A DNA stretch of 64,000 nucleotides, taken from NCBI RefSeq assembly GCF_040448675.1, contig NZ_CP159289.1, forward strand, positions 7,113,001 to 7,177,000, given 5' to 3'. Position numbers and translations under genes: made by a program. The stretch is from Dyadobacter sp. 676 (GTDB lineage Bacteria > Bacteroidota > Bacteroidia > Cytophagales > Spirosomataceae). The stretch's first letter is position 1. Every line of letters starts with the position of its first letter. The notes under the pieces are model-generated. The model ran no database searches and was not told the origin of the DNA. It worked only from the letters and a program-made list of their open reading frames with translations. Of the stretch, positions 35,493-44,425 are shown in pieces.

Positions 35493-36398
35493 TTGAAATC
35501 TCTCGCCAACATCAGATTAATGCAACCCGCCGACATACCGTTCGGGATGAACCTTGTGCAGCAAGCAGGCTGGAACCAGGTGGAAGCAGACTGGCGCCGG
35601 GCGCTGGCGCTTCAACCGGAAGGCTGTTTTGTAGCCGAGCAAAGCGGGACCCCGGCCGGTACCGTCACGACCTGCCGCTTCGGTAGCGTAGCCTGGATCG
35701 CGATGGTCCTTGTAGATACCGCTGCACGGAACCAAGGCATCGGCAAAAGGTTGATGGAACACGCCATGGCCCACCTCGACGGCCTCGGCGTGGAAACCCA
35801 GCGGCTGGATGCCACCGTTTTGGGAAAGGGCCTGTATGAAAAACTTGGATTTACGGCCGAATACGAAGTCGTACGCATGAAGGGCATTGCGAAAGCCGCG
35901 GAGGACATCGAAACCGACGCCATGCGCTGGACATCCGACACGCGCGACGCCACGCTTCTCGCCCTGGATGCGCGCGTCACTGCGACCGACCGCACCATAT
36001 TCCTGCATGAGCTGGCCGGGTCGCATCCGTTTTTTTATTCGCTTTTCGAGGATGGCCTCGGCTATGCAGGCTCCCGAAAGGGGCGCAATGCGGTGCAAAT
36101 CGGCCCGGCAGCGGCATCCGGGCCGGAAGTGGGCCGGCAGCTTTGCAATGCGATGCTGCACCATTTCAGCGGGCTCCCGGTTTTCGTCGACATTCCGGTT
36201 CCCAACAAAGCCGCACTGCGCTGGGCACGGTCGGTGGGGTTGGAAGAGCAGCGGCGATTTGTGAGAATGTACCGGGGGAAAAAATTAAGCGATTGCCCGG
36301 AAATGATCTGGGCCAAGCTCGGGACCCGAAAAGGGTTAGGGATATTGAAATCTGTTATTCAACTTTCCGTAAAAAAATTGTCAGGGGCTATTCGTTGA
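35493..36398 (+). CDS. Two-domain GNAT-family N-acetyltransferase
   Basis: A 301-residue protein with two GNAT-like halves. The N-terminal one (~1-130) has the acetyl-CoA loop ARNQGIGKRLMEHAMAHL and LYEKLGFTAEYEVVRM; the C-terminal one (~150-285) resembles the Acetyltransf_18 type (YAGSRKGRNAVQIGPAAA; FVDIPVPNKAALRWARSVGLEEQRRFVRMYRG). The start codon is apparently TTG at 35493, since the typical opening IRLMQPADIPFGMNL precedes the first ATG (35520). The substrate is unknown. Its stop lies 71 bp before the protease cassette on the same strand. Confidence 0.85.
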   Translation: MKSLANIRLMQPADIPFGMNLVQQAGWNQVEADWRRALALQPEGCFVAEQSGTPAGTVTTCRFGSVAWIAMVLVDTAARNQGIGKRLMEHAMAHLDGLGVETQRLDATVLGKGLYEKLGFTAEYEVVRMKGIAKAAEDIETDAMRWTSDTRDATLLALDARVTATDRTIFLHELAGSHPFFYSLFEDGLGYAGSRKGRNAVQIGPAAASGPEVGRQLCNAMLHHFSGLPVFVDIPVPNKAALRWARSVGLEEQRRFVRMYRGKKLSDCPEMIWAKLGTRKGLGILKSVIQLSVKKLSGAIR

Positions 36399-36469
36399 AT
36401 TTAATTGATTCCCTGTTTATTTGTCTACTACAAGTTAGTTTGACTGGAAGTGCCTGGCAGATTACCGAT

Positions 36470-37594
36470 ATGAACCCTCTCGCGACACGCGGCCTTAATG
36501 CATTGTGGGCAATATTAATCACCTTATTGACCAGTTCATTAGGTCGCGCCCAAACTTTCTATGCGGTAATCGTCGCCGACGTGAGTGACCCGCTCATCGG
36601 GAAAAGCTGCGAAAAAGACTTGCAGGAAATGTCCGGGACCTTACAAAGCATTTCCAGAAAAATCGAATACAATTACCGGGAGATAATTTGTCCCAGGGAA
36701 AAATTTGGAGAAGCGGGCATCCGGGAAGCCATTTCGCAAGTCGAATGCAAACCGGAGGATATCGTTTTCTTTTATTACACCGGCCACGGCATCAATACCG
36801 CCGCCGGAAATACCCGTTTTCCTGTACTTTATCTCAACAACGAAACCCTGGAACTCGAAACCGTGCATAAGCTTTTAAAAGACAAAAAGCCGCGTTTCTG
36901 CCTTACATTCGGCGACTGCTGCAATCACTTGTCGGGCGATGCGCACAGGGTGCGCCCGGCCAGGCCTGTAACGAGGGGGATTACCGTCACGAACGATACC
37001 GCGATATTACGCCGGCTTTTTGTGCAGGCGAACGGCGATCTGCTTCTCAGCAGCGCCAGAAAAGGCGAAAAAGCGACGGCCCATCCCGATGACGGCAGCT
37101 TTTACAGCCAGACGTGGATGCAGGCGCTTGCATACGCAGGAAGCCACAATACGAACATTTCGTGGCAAACCTTCCTTACCGACACCGAAAACCGCTTGCA
37201 GGAAAGCCTGAAAGGTCTCCCCGATTCGTTGAAACACCATTCGCAATGGATAGGGAATTTCTCCGCGGAAACGATGCCCTGCCCGGAAGCCGATTTCGCG
37301 GAAATCAACAAATTCCTGAACACGCTGGCCGACGAAAAACGGCCTTTCCACGACCGTAACAAACTCCGGCTATCCCGGCAAAAGAGCTTGTTCGGCCCGG
37401 CCGCGCAAGTCAGCATTTATATGAACGATCCCGAAAGACCCGTAGAAACGCAGCCGATCGATCAATTTCTGAAACGTGTCCTGAACACTGCGGCGCTGAT
37501 CGACGAATTCAATTTTGTGGAACGCCTCTCGACGCCGGGAAAGGGGTGCGCCTATGACCTGGTGACGTTGCAGGAAATACGCAAGGCAAATTAA
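36470..37594 (+). CDS. Exported caspase-family (C14) peptidase
   Basis: A 374-residue protein with a signal peptide (LWAILITLLTSSLGRAQ, cleavage near residue 29), so it should act outside the cytoplasm. A caspase-like p20 fold follows: FYAVIVADVSDPLIG, catalytic His106 in FFYYTGHGI and catalytic Cys151 in FGDCCNH (preceded by Asp, as in the DxC motif), then LLLSSARKGEKA and FYSQTWMQAL. The final ~130 residues have no recognised domain. It begins the cassette of seven plus-strand genes; the next gene starts 10 bp after its stop. The ATG at 36470 is used because the upstream frame has no signal peptide and overlaps the GNAT gene. Confidence 0.88.
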   Translation: MNPLATRGLNALWAILITLLTSSLGRAQTFYAVIVADVSDPLIGKSCEKDLQEMSGTLQSISRKIEYNYREIICPREKFGEAGIREAISQVECKPEDIVFFYYTGHGINTAAGNTRFPVLYLNNETLELETVHKLLKDKKPRFCLTFGDCCNHLSGDAHRVRPARPVTRGITVTNDTAILRRLFVQANGDLLLSSARKGEKATAHPDDGSFYSQTWMQALAYAGSHNTNISWQTFLTDTENRLQESLKGLPDSLKHHSQWIGNFSAETMPCPEADFAEINKFLNTLADEKRPFHDRNKLRLSRQKSLFGPAAQVSIYMNDPERPVETQPIDQFLKRVLNTAALIDEFNFVERLSTPGKGCAYDLVTLQEIRKAN

Positions 37595-37604
37595 CCGGAC
37601 AAAC

Positions 37605-38210
37605 ATGGCAAGCTATTTTACCGCCCTCCTTATCATATTTTCAAGCCTGGCCGGATTGCGTGCGCAGCCTGTAATGGATCGCAAACGACTGGCCGAGTTC
37701 CACGAATTGACGGAGCGGCGCGTCACCGACCTGCAACTCTACATTTCAATGATCGCCGACAAAAGCCTCTCGCCCGAGCAGCGTGAACAGGCGGTAGAGC
37801 TCGCCCTGAGCCTTTTTGAAAAGGATTATGAAGTAAATGGCGCCAGACGGTCGCCCTACGTGCAGGTTTCGCGCAGGGACGGCACGGTATCGGCCGTTCC
37901 GGTCGGGATCTATTTCAAAAACCTCATGCGGGTGAAATTCGACAAGGTGGAGATCACTTATTACGACGCGGCGGTGGTGTCCGGGTTTGAAAAAGGCGCC
38001 GACGGCAGCTACCACGCCACAGCGACGTATTACCAGCAATTCAAGGGAATGGATAAGAACGGCAATCTCGTTTACGGCAGTCGGGACCGGAAGGACATCA
38101 GCGTTTCGGCCCGGAGCGCGGCTGTGTATGCGCACGCGGGCAAGGAGGATTTGAAGGTATTCTTTGGCGACATTACCGTCAAAGACACAGTTCCGATTCC
38201 GGGTTTTTAA
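37605..38210 (+). CDS. Exported protein of unknown function in protease cassette
   Basis: A 201-residue protein with a signal peptide (FTALLIIFSSLAGLRAQ). The mature part starts with a helical region (LAEFHELTERRVTDLQLYISMIADKSLSPEQREQAVELALSLF) and continues with a beta-rich part (VGIYFKNLMRVKFDKVEITYYDAAVVSG; YHATATYYQQFKGMDKNGNLVYG). The helix-then-sheet order recalls NTF2-like folds, but I recognise no family. It shares its general layout with the next gene. The gaps on both sides are 10 and 14 bp, so it is part of the operon. Confidence 0.8.
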   Translation: MASYFTALLIIFSSLAGLRAQPVMDRKRLAEFHELTERRVTDLQLYISMIADKSLSPEQREQAVELALSLFEKDYEVNGARRSPYVQVSRRDGTVSAVPVGIYFKNLMRVKFDKVEITYYDAAVVSGFEKGADGSYHATATYYQQFKGMDKNGNLVYGSRDRKDISVSARSAAVYAHAGKEDLKVFFGDITVKDTVPIPGF

Positions 38211-38224
38211 TAACGATTGTCACG

Positions 38225-39031
38225 ATGAAAGGCTTGCTGCTGGCATTGCTCGCCATGTATGCGCAGGTGAACGCGCAAGTCGCATATCCAGGGAGCGAGG
38301 CGGCTGGCCATACCCTGAGGAGCGACAATACCCGGAGGCCCGAAAAATTCATGACGGGTCAAATCCTGCATGTGAGCGAGTTCATCCGGCGGTTTAATGA
38401 CGCTGTCGGGCGGAGAGACGGACGTAGGGCCGCATTGTGGGACCTGTTCGACGAGGACGACAAGCGCCTGACCGGCAGCGGCGGGGCGCGTCACCCATAC
38501 ACCAGCCAGATCGGGGCATTTGTGCAGGAGGTCGCTGCCCGGCGCATCACGATTCCCGAACGGCCCAGTATGGAAGCTATCGCAGGTATTAAAATGAATT
38601 ACAAAGGTTCGGGCGACACTTTGGTCGTGCATTTGCGAAAGGGCTATACCGCGGACAGTGCTTCTTTCTGGCAGATCGCGAGGGTTATCCCACCGGGAAC
38701 ATGGACAAACGCCAAAGCAGAAATGCAGAAAGCAACGGCACGCCGGCCGGAAGCCATACTTCCGCCCAATGCACACGAGGTGAGTTTCCTGCCTTTGCTT
38801 CGGGGGCTGCACGATTACCGCAGCCTCACCCCTTTTACCCTGTGCCACGATTGCCGCGACGAGGCGTGGTGGCAGGTCGAAAATGCATTGCGAAAAGGCT
38901 GGCTGATACCCGAGGCCGTTGTATCGAACCAGATTTACCTGAGAGTCGGAAACTGGCGGATCGAGTTGAGCGAATTCATCAGGGAGAAAGAAAATTCGGG
39001 TTGGCTGATCAGCAACCTTGCTGAGGAATAG
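38225..39031 (+). CDS. Exported protein of unknown function in protease cassette
   Basis: A 268-residue protein with a signal peptide (MKGLLLALLAMYAQVNAQ). An N-terminal helical part (VSEFIRRFNDAVGRRDGRRAALWDLFD) leads to beta-rich segments (HPYTSQIGAFVQEVAARRITIPERP; LVVHLRKGYTADSASFWQIARV) and a C-terminal part with a CHDCRD motif and IYLRVGNWRIELSEFIREKENSGWL. The CxxC pair could bind metal or form a disulfide. No family recognised. Its helix-then-sheet layout resembles the preceding gene. Co-transcription is likely (14 bp before, 44 bp after). Confidence 0.8.
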   Translation: MKGLLLALLAMYAQVNAQVAYPGSEAAGHTLRSDNTRRPEKFMTGQILHVSEFIRRFNDAVGRRDGRRAALWDLFDEDDKRLTGSGGARHPYTSQIGAFVQEVAARRITIPERPSMEAIAGIKMNYKGSGDTLVVHLRKGYTADSASFWQIARVIPPGTWTNAKAEMQKATARRPEAILPPNAHEVSFLPLLRGLHDYRSLTPFTLCHDCRDEAWWQVENALRKGWLIPEAVVSNQIYLRVGNWRIELSEFIREKENSGWLISNLAEE

Positions 39032-39075
39032 CCTGGCGGCCGAAATTTGTTTTACCAAATCCTGTTTATCCTGAA

Positions 39076-40551
39076 ATGAGATCTTCCATAAAAATAGCAG
39101 CCTTCGCGGTGCTCACATGGACGCTGGCCGGCCCGGTGGCACCATCGCAGGCGCAAACCCGGGGCATGGGCCTGAAAATGGATGACTCGAAATACCTCCG
39201 CCTGCCCCGCAAATCGCCGGATGTTCTGCTCAAAGGGCCGCTCCCGGGGTCGTTCAGTATCCGGGGCCTCTTGCCTGAAATCGGCGATCAGGGGATGGAC
39301 GGCACCTGCGTAGGCTGGTCGGCCGCCTACTATATGCGTACAGCCATGGAAGCCCGCAAAACGGGGCTTGGCAACCAACCGGAGAAAATCACGGCAAAGG
39401 CATTTTCACCCGGCTGGCTGTACGGGCAGCTCAAATCCGGGCTGGGTACCGAATGTACCGAGGGCGTTTACCTCGAAGACGCCCTGGAAGTGATGAAAAC
39501 CAAAGGGGCCGCGCTCCTCAGCTGCGCGCCGGGGAGCTGCGATGTTCGGTATGGCCAATGCGACGACCAGGCCGCCAATTATACAATCGCCGACTATGCC
39601 ACGCTTTTTAACCCGAACGACAACAACACGACGCCCGAACAACGTATTGCGGCTATTAAGTCGGCCCTGGTCGAAAGCGGCAATGCCGTGCTGATCGGTA
39701 TGCTGGTACCGCCGTCGTTTATCGAGGCGGTTGGCGAGCATTGGCAACCGGCGGCCGGAGAAACGATTGAAAATGCCGCCGGAGGGCACTCGATGGCTGT
39801 GATCGGCTATGACGACCATGTCCGGAACGGCTCGTTCCTTATCGCCAACAGCTGGGGAAAAAGCTGGGGTGCCGGTGGATACATCTGGGCCAGCTATGCC
39901 GATATCGCCCGCTTTACAAGATATGCCTATCAGGTTTACACGGAACCTGCCGTAAAACCAACGCCGCAAACGGTTTCCCTCAAAGGGAATGTCGATTTTG
40001 TAACCGGAAACGGTGCAATGCCCGTCCGATCGACGCTTCTGAAAGGCGCGCAGGTAACCCCGGCGCATGCCGGGAGCGGAACAGGGATGATCAGCTACAC
40101 CATGAGCCGGCCTTACGCTTCCGGAACGCGGTTCAAAATGGTAATCAACAACACCAGACAAGCCTATGTGTACATCCTCGGCTCCGATATGGATAACCGG
40201 GTTTCGCCGCTTTTTCCGTACAACTCGGGGGACATTACCACCAGCGCTGTGGTGCCCGCCAACAGCCAGGTACTCATGCCGTCCGCACACACTTCCTTTA
40301 CCCTCGACGATGTAAAGGGAGAAGACTATTTCATCATTTTTATTTCCCGAAACCAGCTGAACCTGACGGAACTCGCCGCGAAAATCAAAAATGCGGAGGG
40401 TACGATCGTTCAAAAAGTTTATACGGCGCTGGGGGAAGACTTTATCTCACCGCACGCAATTGTATACGAGCCAGGGAAAATCTCCTATGAAGTAAAAGGG
40501 GCGCCGAAAGGAAGTGTGGTACCAATGCTTGTAAGGATAATACATCAATAA
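39076..40551 (+). CDS. Exported papain-like (C1) cysteine peptidase with DUF4384-like tail
   Basis: A 491-residue protein. After a signal peptide (to about residue 27, ending SQAQ), a papain-fold peptidase spans ~55-295 with a complete catalytic set: Cys78 in DGTCVGWSAAY (preceded by GDQG), His238 in GGHSMAVIGYDD and Asn258 in IANSWGKSWGAGGYIW. The C-terminal ~170 residues (SRPYASGTRFKMVINNTRQAYVYILGSD; LFPYNSGD; LDDVKGEDYFIIFIS) match the DUF4384 style also seen in the last gene of the cassette. It is the only papain-like enzyme here and lies between the two caspase genes. Confidence 0.9.
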   Translation: MRSSIKIAAFAVLTWTLAGPVAPSQAQTRGMGLKMDDSKYLRLPRKSPDVLLKGPLPGSFSIRGLLPEIGDQGMDGTCVGWSAAYYMRTAMEARKTGLGNQPEKITAKAFSPGWLYGQLKSGLGTECTEGVYLEDALEVMKTKGAALLSCAPGSCDVRYGQCDDQAANYTIADYATLFNPNDNNTTPEQRIAAIKSALVESGNAVLIGMLVPPSFIEAVGEHWQPAAGETIENAAGGHSMAVIGYDDHVRNGSFLIANSWGKSWGAGGYIWASYADIARFTRYAYQVYTEPAVKPTPQTVSLKGNVDFVTGNGAMPVRSTLLKGAQVTPAHAGSGTGMISYTMSRPYASGTRFKMVINNTRQAYVYILGSDMDNRVSPLFPYNSGDITTSAVVPANSQVLMPSAHTSFTLDDVKGEDYFIIFISRNQLNLTELAAKIKNAEGTIVQKVYTALGEDFISPHAIVYEPGKISYEVKGAPKGSVVPMLVRIIHQ

Positions 40552-40691
40552 TTTCCTTTCATTTGCTTATTTTTAACTCCAGTTATAACCCGTAAATCCT
40601 CTTTGCTTTGGATAAATTTTGCGCCGACAGTCGAAGTACAAATAAAACATTAGGTTTTCGCGAAACGGTTTCCGTTTCGAAAGAGCTTGCT

Positions 40692-41403
40692 ATGTTCGTT
40701 TTAATGGCATTCTTTTGCCTCATGTTTTCGACCACTATCAATGCGCAGGACAGGATCATTCGCAAAGACGGAAAACAAATAGACGCGAAAGTGCTCGGCA
40801 CGGATTCCAAATATGTGCGTTACAAAAGAGCCGATAACCCGGATGGCCCCGATTATTTCCTTTTCCATTCGGATATTCTGAAAATCGAGTATCAAAACGG
40901 TACTGCGGAACAAAAAGGGGATCCTTTGAAATTGGGAAGGGAACCGGCGAACGGCGCGGCAATCGATATAAAACTTTTTGGAAAAAAAAGTCTCGCAGTT
41001 TAGAAAACGCGGTACCATTTATCTCACCGCCGGCACGGCGGCAATTGTTGCGGGAGCTGCCACGATAATCAAACTGAACAGCGATTACCGCGATTATAAA
41101 AGGGAAATTCAAAATACAAACGACACCTATACCGCGTGGTACCAGGCAAACTACAAGACTGCCCCACCAGCCGGCGATCTTCAGAAGCTGGAAAACTTCG
41201 GCAAATTTGCATCGCCGGGCATTTATTTCGGAGCTGTGGCGGTAGTCGGAGGAGTTGCACTGGAATTAATGGGCCTTAAAAATATACAACTGGCAAAAAA
41301 AGTACGTGCGGAGCTCGACCGGAAAAAGAGGGAACTCTCTTTTCAGCCCTACTACGAAGCGCCTCACCGGGCGGGCGGCCTGCGTATTGCGCTTTCGTTT
41401 TAA
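40692..41403 (+). pseudogene. Exported membrane protein of unknown function, frameshifted at A8
   Basis: Two overlapping ORFs join into one 236-residue protein if one A is removed from the A8 run at 40982-40989. The first part has a signal peptide (MFVLMAFFCLMFSTTINAQ) and a beta domain (DRIIRKDGKQIDAKVLGTDSKY; SDILKIEYQNGTAEQ). The second has two hydrophobic helices (GTIYLTAGTAAIVAGAATII; GIYFGAVAVVGGVALELMGL) and a basic tail. The small N-terminal domain resembles the start of the following caspase gene (LYLRNREKKIVSIREIYPD; LPIAEIAGIVYRNGTRD). The ATG at 40692 is used. Without the frameshift it would be membrane-bound. Confidence 0.75.
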
Positions 41404-41434
41404 ACCACGCTTCCATTATCCGCTTTTCGACGTT

Positions 41435-42697
41435 ATGAAGCACATTTTTACATTCCTTGCGTTAATATGCCCTCTTCTCGGTCCGCAACTATGCCGTGCC
41501 GCGGATAGCGACCCGTCCGCCGATACGCTCTATCTGAGAAACCGGGAAAAGAAAATCGTATCGATCCGTGAAATATATCCTGACATTGTAAAGTACAAAA
41601 CCGGCGAAAAACTCGTGTCTTTGCCCATTGCCGAGATAGCGGGTATCGTTTACCGCAACGGGACAAGGGACCTTTTCAATACTTTCGACGCCGGCAGCAA
41701 ACCGGAAATCAAATGGCTTACCGACGTTACTTCCAGCGACAAGCCGGAAATAAGGCTGAATGCATGTGTGCTGAACGAAGCGGAAAACATCCGCATGGAG
41801 GTCAACGGAATGCTCTCCCCTGTTGCTACACGCTCGTTCAAGGCGGTGCCGGCGAAGGAGGAAAGCTGCCTCGGCGGCACGTATATTTCCCATCAGGTGA
41901 TACTGAATGAGGGAAAAAATACCGTGAGGCTCCTGGCGGGCAACGCCTCGGGAGCAGGCAGTTCCGACACGCTCACCATCGTGTACGACAAGGCTAAAAA
42001 ACGCATTGCGCTGGTAGTGGGCAATTCTGCCTATGAAGGCGGTTCGAGGCTGCAAAATCCCGTGAACGACGCGAAGGCCGTTACCCGAAAGCTGACCAGC
42101 CTGGGATTCGAAGTGATCGAGCGGATCGATGCCCGGCAGAGCGATCTGCGTGCCGCGGTAGCGCAGTTCGGCAGCAGTATCCAGGGACAGGCCCTGGAAG
42201 TTGCCCTGTTTTACTACGCGGGCCACGGTATTCAGGTAGGTGGTAGAAATTACCTGGTGCCCGTCGATATCAGCCCGCAATCGGAAATGGAACTGAAAGT
42301 GCTGGCCGTTTCGGCAGACGATATCCTGGACCAGATGTCGGCGGTGGACGAAGATTCCCAGCGGACCAACATCATGATCCTCGACGCCTGCCGCGACAAT
42401 CCGCTGAGCCGCAGCTGGACTCGCAGTTCCGGCGCCAAGGGCCTGGCGAGCATGAGCGCCCCGCCGGGTTCGCTCATTACGTTCTCCACAAAACCCGGTT
42501 TTACGGCCCTGGACGGCGACGGTAAAAACAGTCCCTACACCGCCGAATTGCTAAAAGCGCTCGATGTGCCGGGCCTGCGGCTCGAAGACATTTTCCGCAC
42601 CGTCCGGATACGGGTAATGGAGCTGACCAACCGGCAGCAGGTCCCGATGGAAAACAGCCTGCTCACGCGCGAGGTGATCCTCAATCAATCCAACTAG
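41435..42697 (+). CDS. Exported caspase-family (C14) peptidase with N-terminal beta domains
   Basis: A 420-residue protein: signal peptide (FTFLALICPLLGPQLCRA), a small beta domain (~25-85) shared with the preceding gene, an Ig-like segment (~88-185), and a canonical caspase domain (~190-415). Catalytic His264 lies in FYYAGHGIQVGG and Cys319 in ILDACRDNP; ALVVGNSAYEGG, LQNPVNDAKAVTRKL and LITFSTKPGFTALDG are the other family signatures. This is the classical bacterial caspase-like (orthocaspase) sequence, but with export. Gaps are 31 bp before and 33 bp after. Confidence 0.93.
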   Translation: MKHIFTFLALICPLLGPQLCRAADSDPSADTLYLRNREKKIVSIREIYPDIVKYKTGEKLVSLPIAEIAGIVYRNGTRDLFNTFDAGSKPEIKWLTDVTSSDKPEIRLNACVLNEAENIRMEVNGMLSPVATRSFKAVPAKEESCLGGTYISHQVILNEGKNTVRLLAGNASGAGSSDTLTIVYDKAKKRIALVVGNSAYEGGSRLQNPVNDAKAVTRKLTSLGFEVIERIDARQSDLRAAVAQFGSSIQGQALEVALFYYAGHGIQVGGRNYLVPVDISPQSEMELKVLAVSADDILDQMSAVDEDSQRTNIMILDACRDNPLSRSWTRSSGAKGLASMSAPPGSLITFSTKPGFTALDGDGKNSPYTAELLKALDVPGLRLEDIFRTVRIRVMELTNRQQVPMENSLLTREVILNQSN

Positions 42698-42730
42698 CCC
42701 TTACGGCCACCGCCTTCCCCGAAAACCGCT

Positions 42731-44194
42731 ATGAAACGGCTGCTGATGGTCCTGATCTTCGTCCTTCCGTTACGATGTTCATTCGGGCAGGGGTTGAGCG
42801 CCTATTACAGGGTCCGGGCTGCGGAACGCGCCAAACAAGTGTTGAAAGACTTTGAATCGGCGTTCGGCCTCCTGACCAACCCTTACGTGACCGACACCGG
42901 GGAGCGTGAAGAAGCGGAATATCGCATGCAGGCCAACCTCCGCCCCGACGCCCGCTTCGAAAACGACCTGCTACCCGACAATAAGGGCACTAAAACGATC
43001 GATTTCGACGAATACAAGCGTATCGCATTCATCGGCTACCAAAAAAGCGGGCTTACCTGCCATTTCGACTGGGAAGAGGCTGAATTCAGGGCGGTCCCGG
43101 AAGGATACCTCGTATCGTTTTATGGTAAAAAGACGCTCTTTGGCCGTTATCAGGGCAATAAACCACTGGAACTAAAAGATATTCCCTGCCGTGCCGGCGT
43201 ATTTCTCCGAATGGACGGAAACCAGGTAGCAGAGGCGCGGATAGGCTTTCTGGATACCAACCTGAAAGAAAAAGGCACAGAAACGCTTTCACTTACCGAC
43301 CGGCGTAACCCGCTTGAATACATCACATTACCGGAAGTGATTGACAAACTGTCGGAAAAAATCCTCCGCTCCATTACCCAAAACGGTGTCCGTGAACTTT
43401 TTATCGAAGAAATTACCTTTCAGGGGCTGGGTATCTCCAACGATTTTTCAAAACAATTGACGGGAACGTTGAAATCGTCGCTGACACGAATGAACAACGG
43501 CATCCGGATCGACCTGCTTACGCGGGGGCTTGAACCGATGCTGAAACTGAGAGGCGGCTACGCCACATCGGGCAACTTCCTGAAAATCGGCGTGCAGCTC
43601 ATCAACGACCGCGAACAACCGGTGGGCCCGGCGCTATTGGCAGAGATATTGCTCTCTAACATCCCGAATGCCGAAATCGAACCCGATACGCAGCTTATGC
43701 AAGAGGCGTCGCACGCCCAGGCGATTACTGCAACGGACGACGACCGGCCCGGCAACGGGGAGGAACTGGTGCTTGAAGTAATCACCAATAAAGGCTACGG
43801 GCCGCAATCCTACCGGGAAGGCGACAGGATGACGCTGAAAGTGCGGGCGAACAAGCCTTGTACCGTCCGGATGATTTATCAGGACGCTTCGAGGAACCTG
43901 ATCCGCCTGCGAAACGACGATTTCGCGATTGTCCCCGATGCCGTCGGCAAATGGATTGGCCTGCCCGAACAATTCGAATGCGCGGCCCCTTTTGGATTTG
44001 AATTGCTGCTGGCCTATGCTACCGAAGGTAAATTCAAACCCATTGAAAAAACGCAATGGCAAAATGGTTTTACATTTATTCTTGACGACCTGAAAAACGT
44101 AGTGGAACTGACGACCGAACAAGGGAAAAAAAAACAAATCGCAAAATCTATTATTCCCATTACAACCCAGCCCCGCAGAAACACATTTAAATGA
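42731..44194 (+). CDS. Exported DUF4384-like protein in protease cassette
   Basis: A 487-residue protein with a signal peptide (LLMVLIFVLPLRCSFGQ). The first ~270 residues are unknown. The C-terminal ~150 residues contain a DUF4384-type domain (YGPQSYREGDRMTLKVRANKPCTVRMIYQDASRNLIRL; GLPEQFECAAPFGFELLLAYATEGKF). That domain is found with bacterial caspase-like and papain-like proteases and is thought to be a beta-sandwich binding module. The same type of tail ends the papain-like gene. The A9 run near 44126 is in frame here. The stop codon overlaps the first base of the terminator hairpin. Confidence 0.82.
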   Translation: MKRLLMVLIFVLPLRCSFGQGLSAYYRVRAAERAKQVLKDFESAFGLLTNPYVTDTGEREEAEYRMQANLRPDARFENDLLPDNKGTKTIDFDEYKRIAFIGYQKSGLTCHFDWEEAEFRAVPEGYLVSFYGKKTLFGRYQGNKPLELKDIPCRAGVFLRMDGNQVAEARIGFLDTNLKEKGTETLSLTDRRNPLEYITLPEVIDKLSEKILRSITQNGVRELFIEEITFQGLGISNDFSKQLTGTLKSSLTRMNNGIRIDLLTRGLEPMLKLRGGYATSGNFLKIGVQLINDREQPVGPALLAEILLSNIPNAEIEPDTQLMQEASHAQAITATDDDRPGNGEELVLEVITNKGYGPQSYREGDRMTLKVRANKPCTVRMIYQDASRNLIRLRNDDFAIVPDAVGKWIGLPEQFECAAPFGFELLLAYATEGKFKPIEKTQWQNGFTFILDDLKNVVELTTEQGKKKQIAKSIIPITTQPRRNTFK

Positions 44195-44226
44195 AAGAGG
44201 CCCGTCGAAACCGTCGGGCACTCTTT
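44194..44226 (+). terminator. Rho-independent terminator at the end of the protease cassette
   Basis: Stem AAAGAGGCCCG / CGGGC-A-CTCTTT (one bulged A) around a 10-nt loop, starting at the stop codon of the DUF4384-like gene and ending in CTCTTTGGTT. It separates the cassette from the sigma-factor gene. Confidence 0.75.
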
Positions 44227-44425
44227 GGTTAGTAATAACCCACACCCCAAAAACGTCCGGCCTGCATGGTGCGCGGGCACGCGCGGGCTTCCGGTTTTGG
44301 GGATGAACATTTATCCGCCCAGGTTTCGAAACATTATCACCGTTGGGCAATCTTTTTTGAAATTGTTTTGTAGCAGGCTTCCCGAACCGGCTCTTTTTTG
44401 TTTTTTTGCAGAAATATCGAGGCGA

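Noticed and set aside
36143..36470. Extended N-terminus of the first caspase gene
   Set aside because: The frame is open upstream but overlaps the GNAT gene and has no signal peptide; ATG at 36470 begins a clear one.
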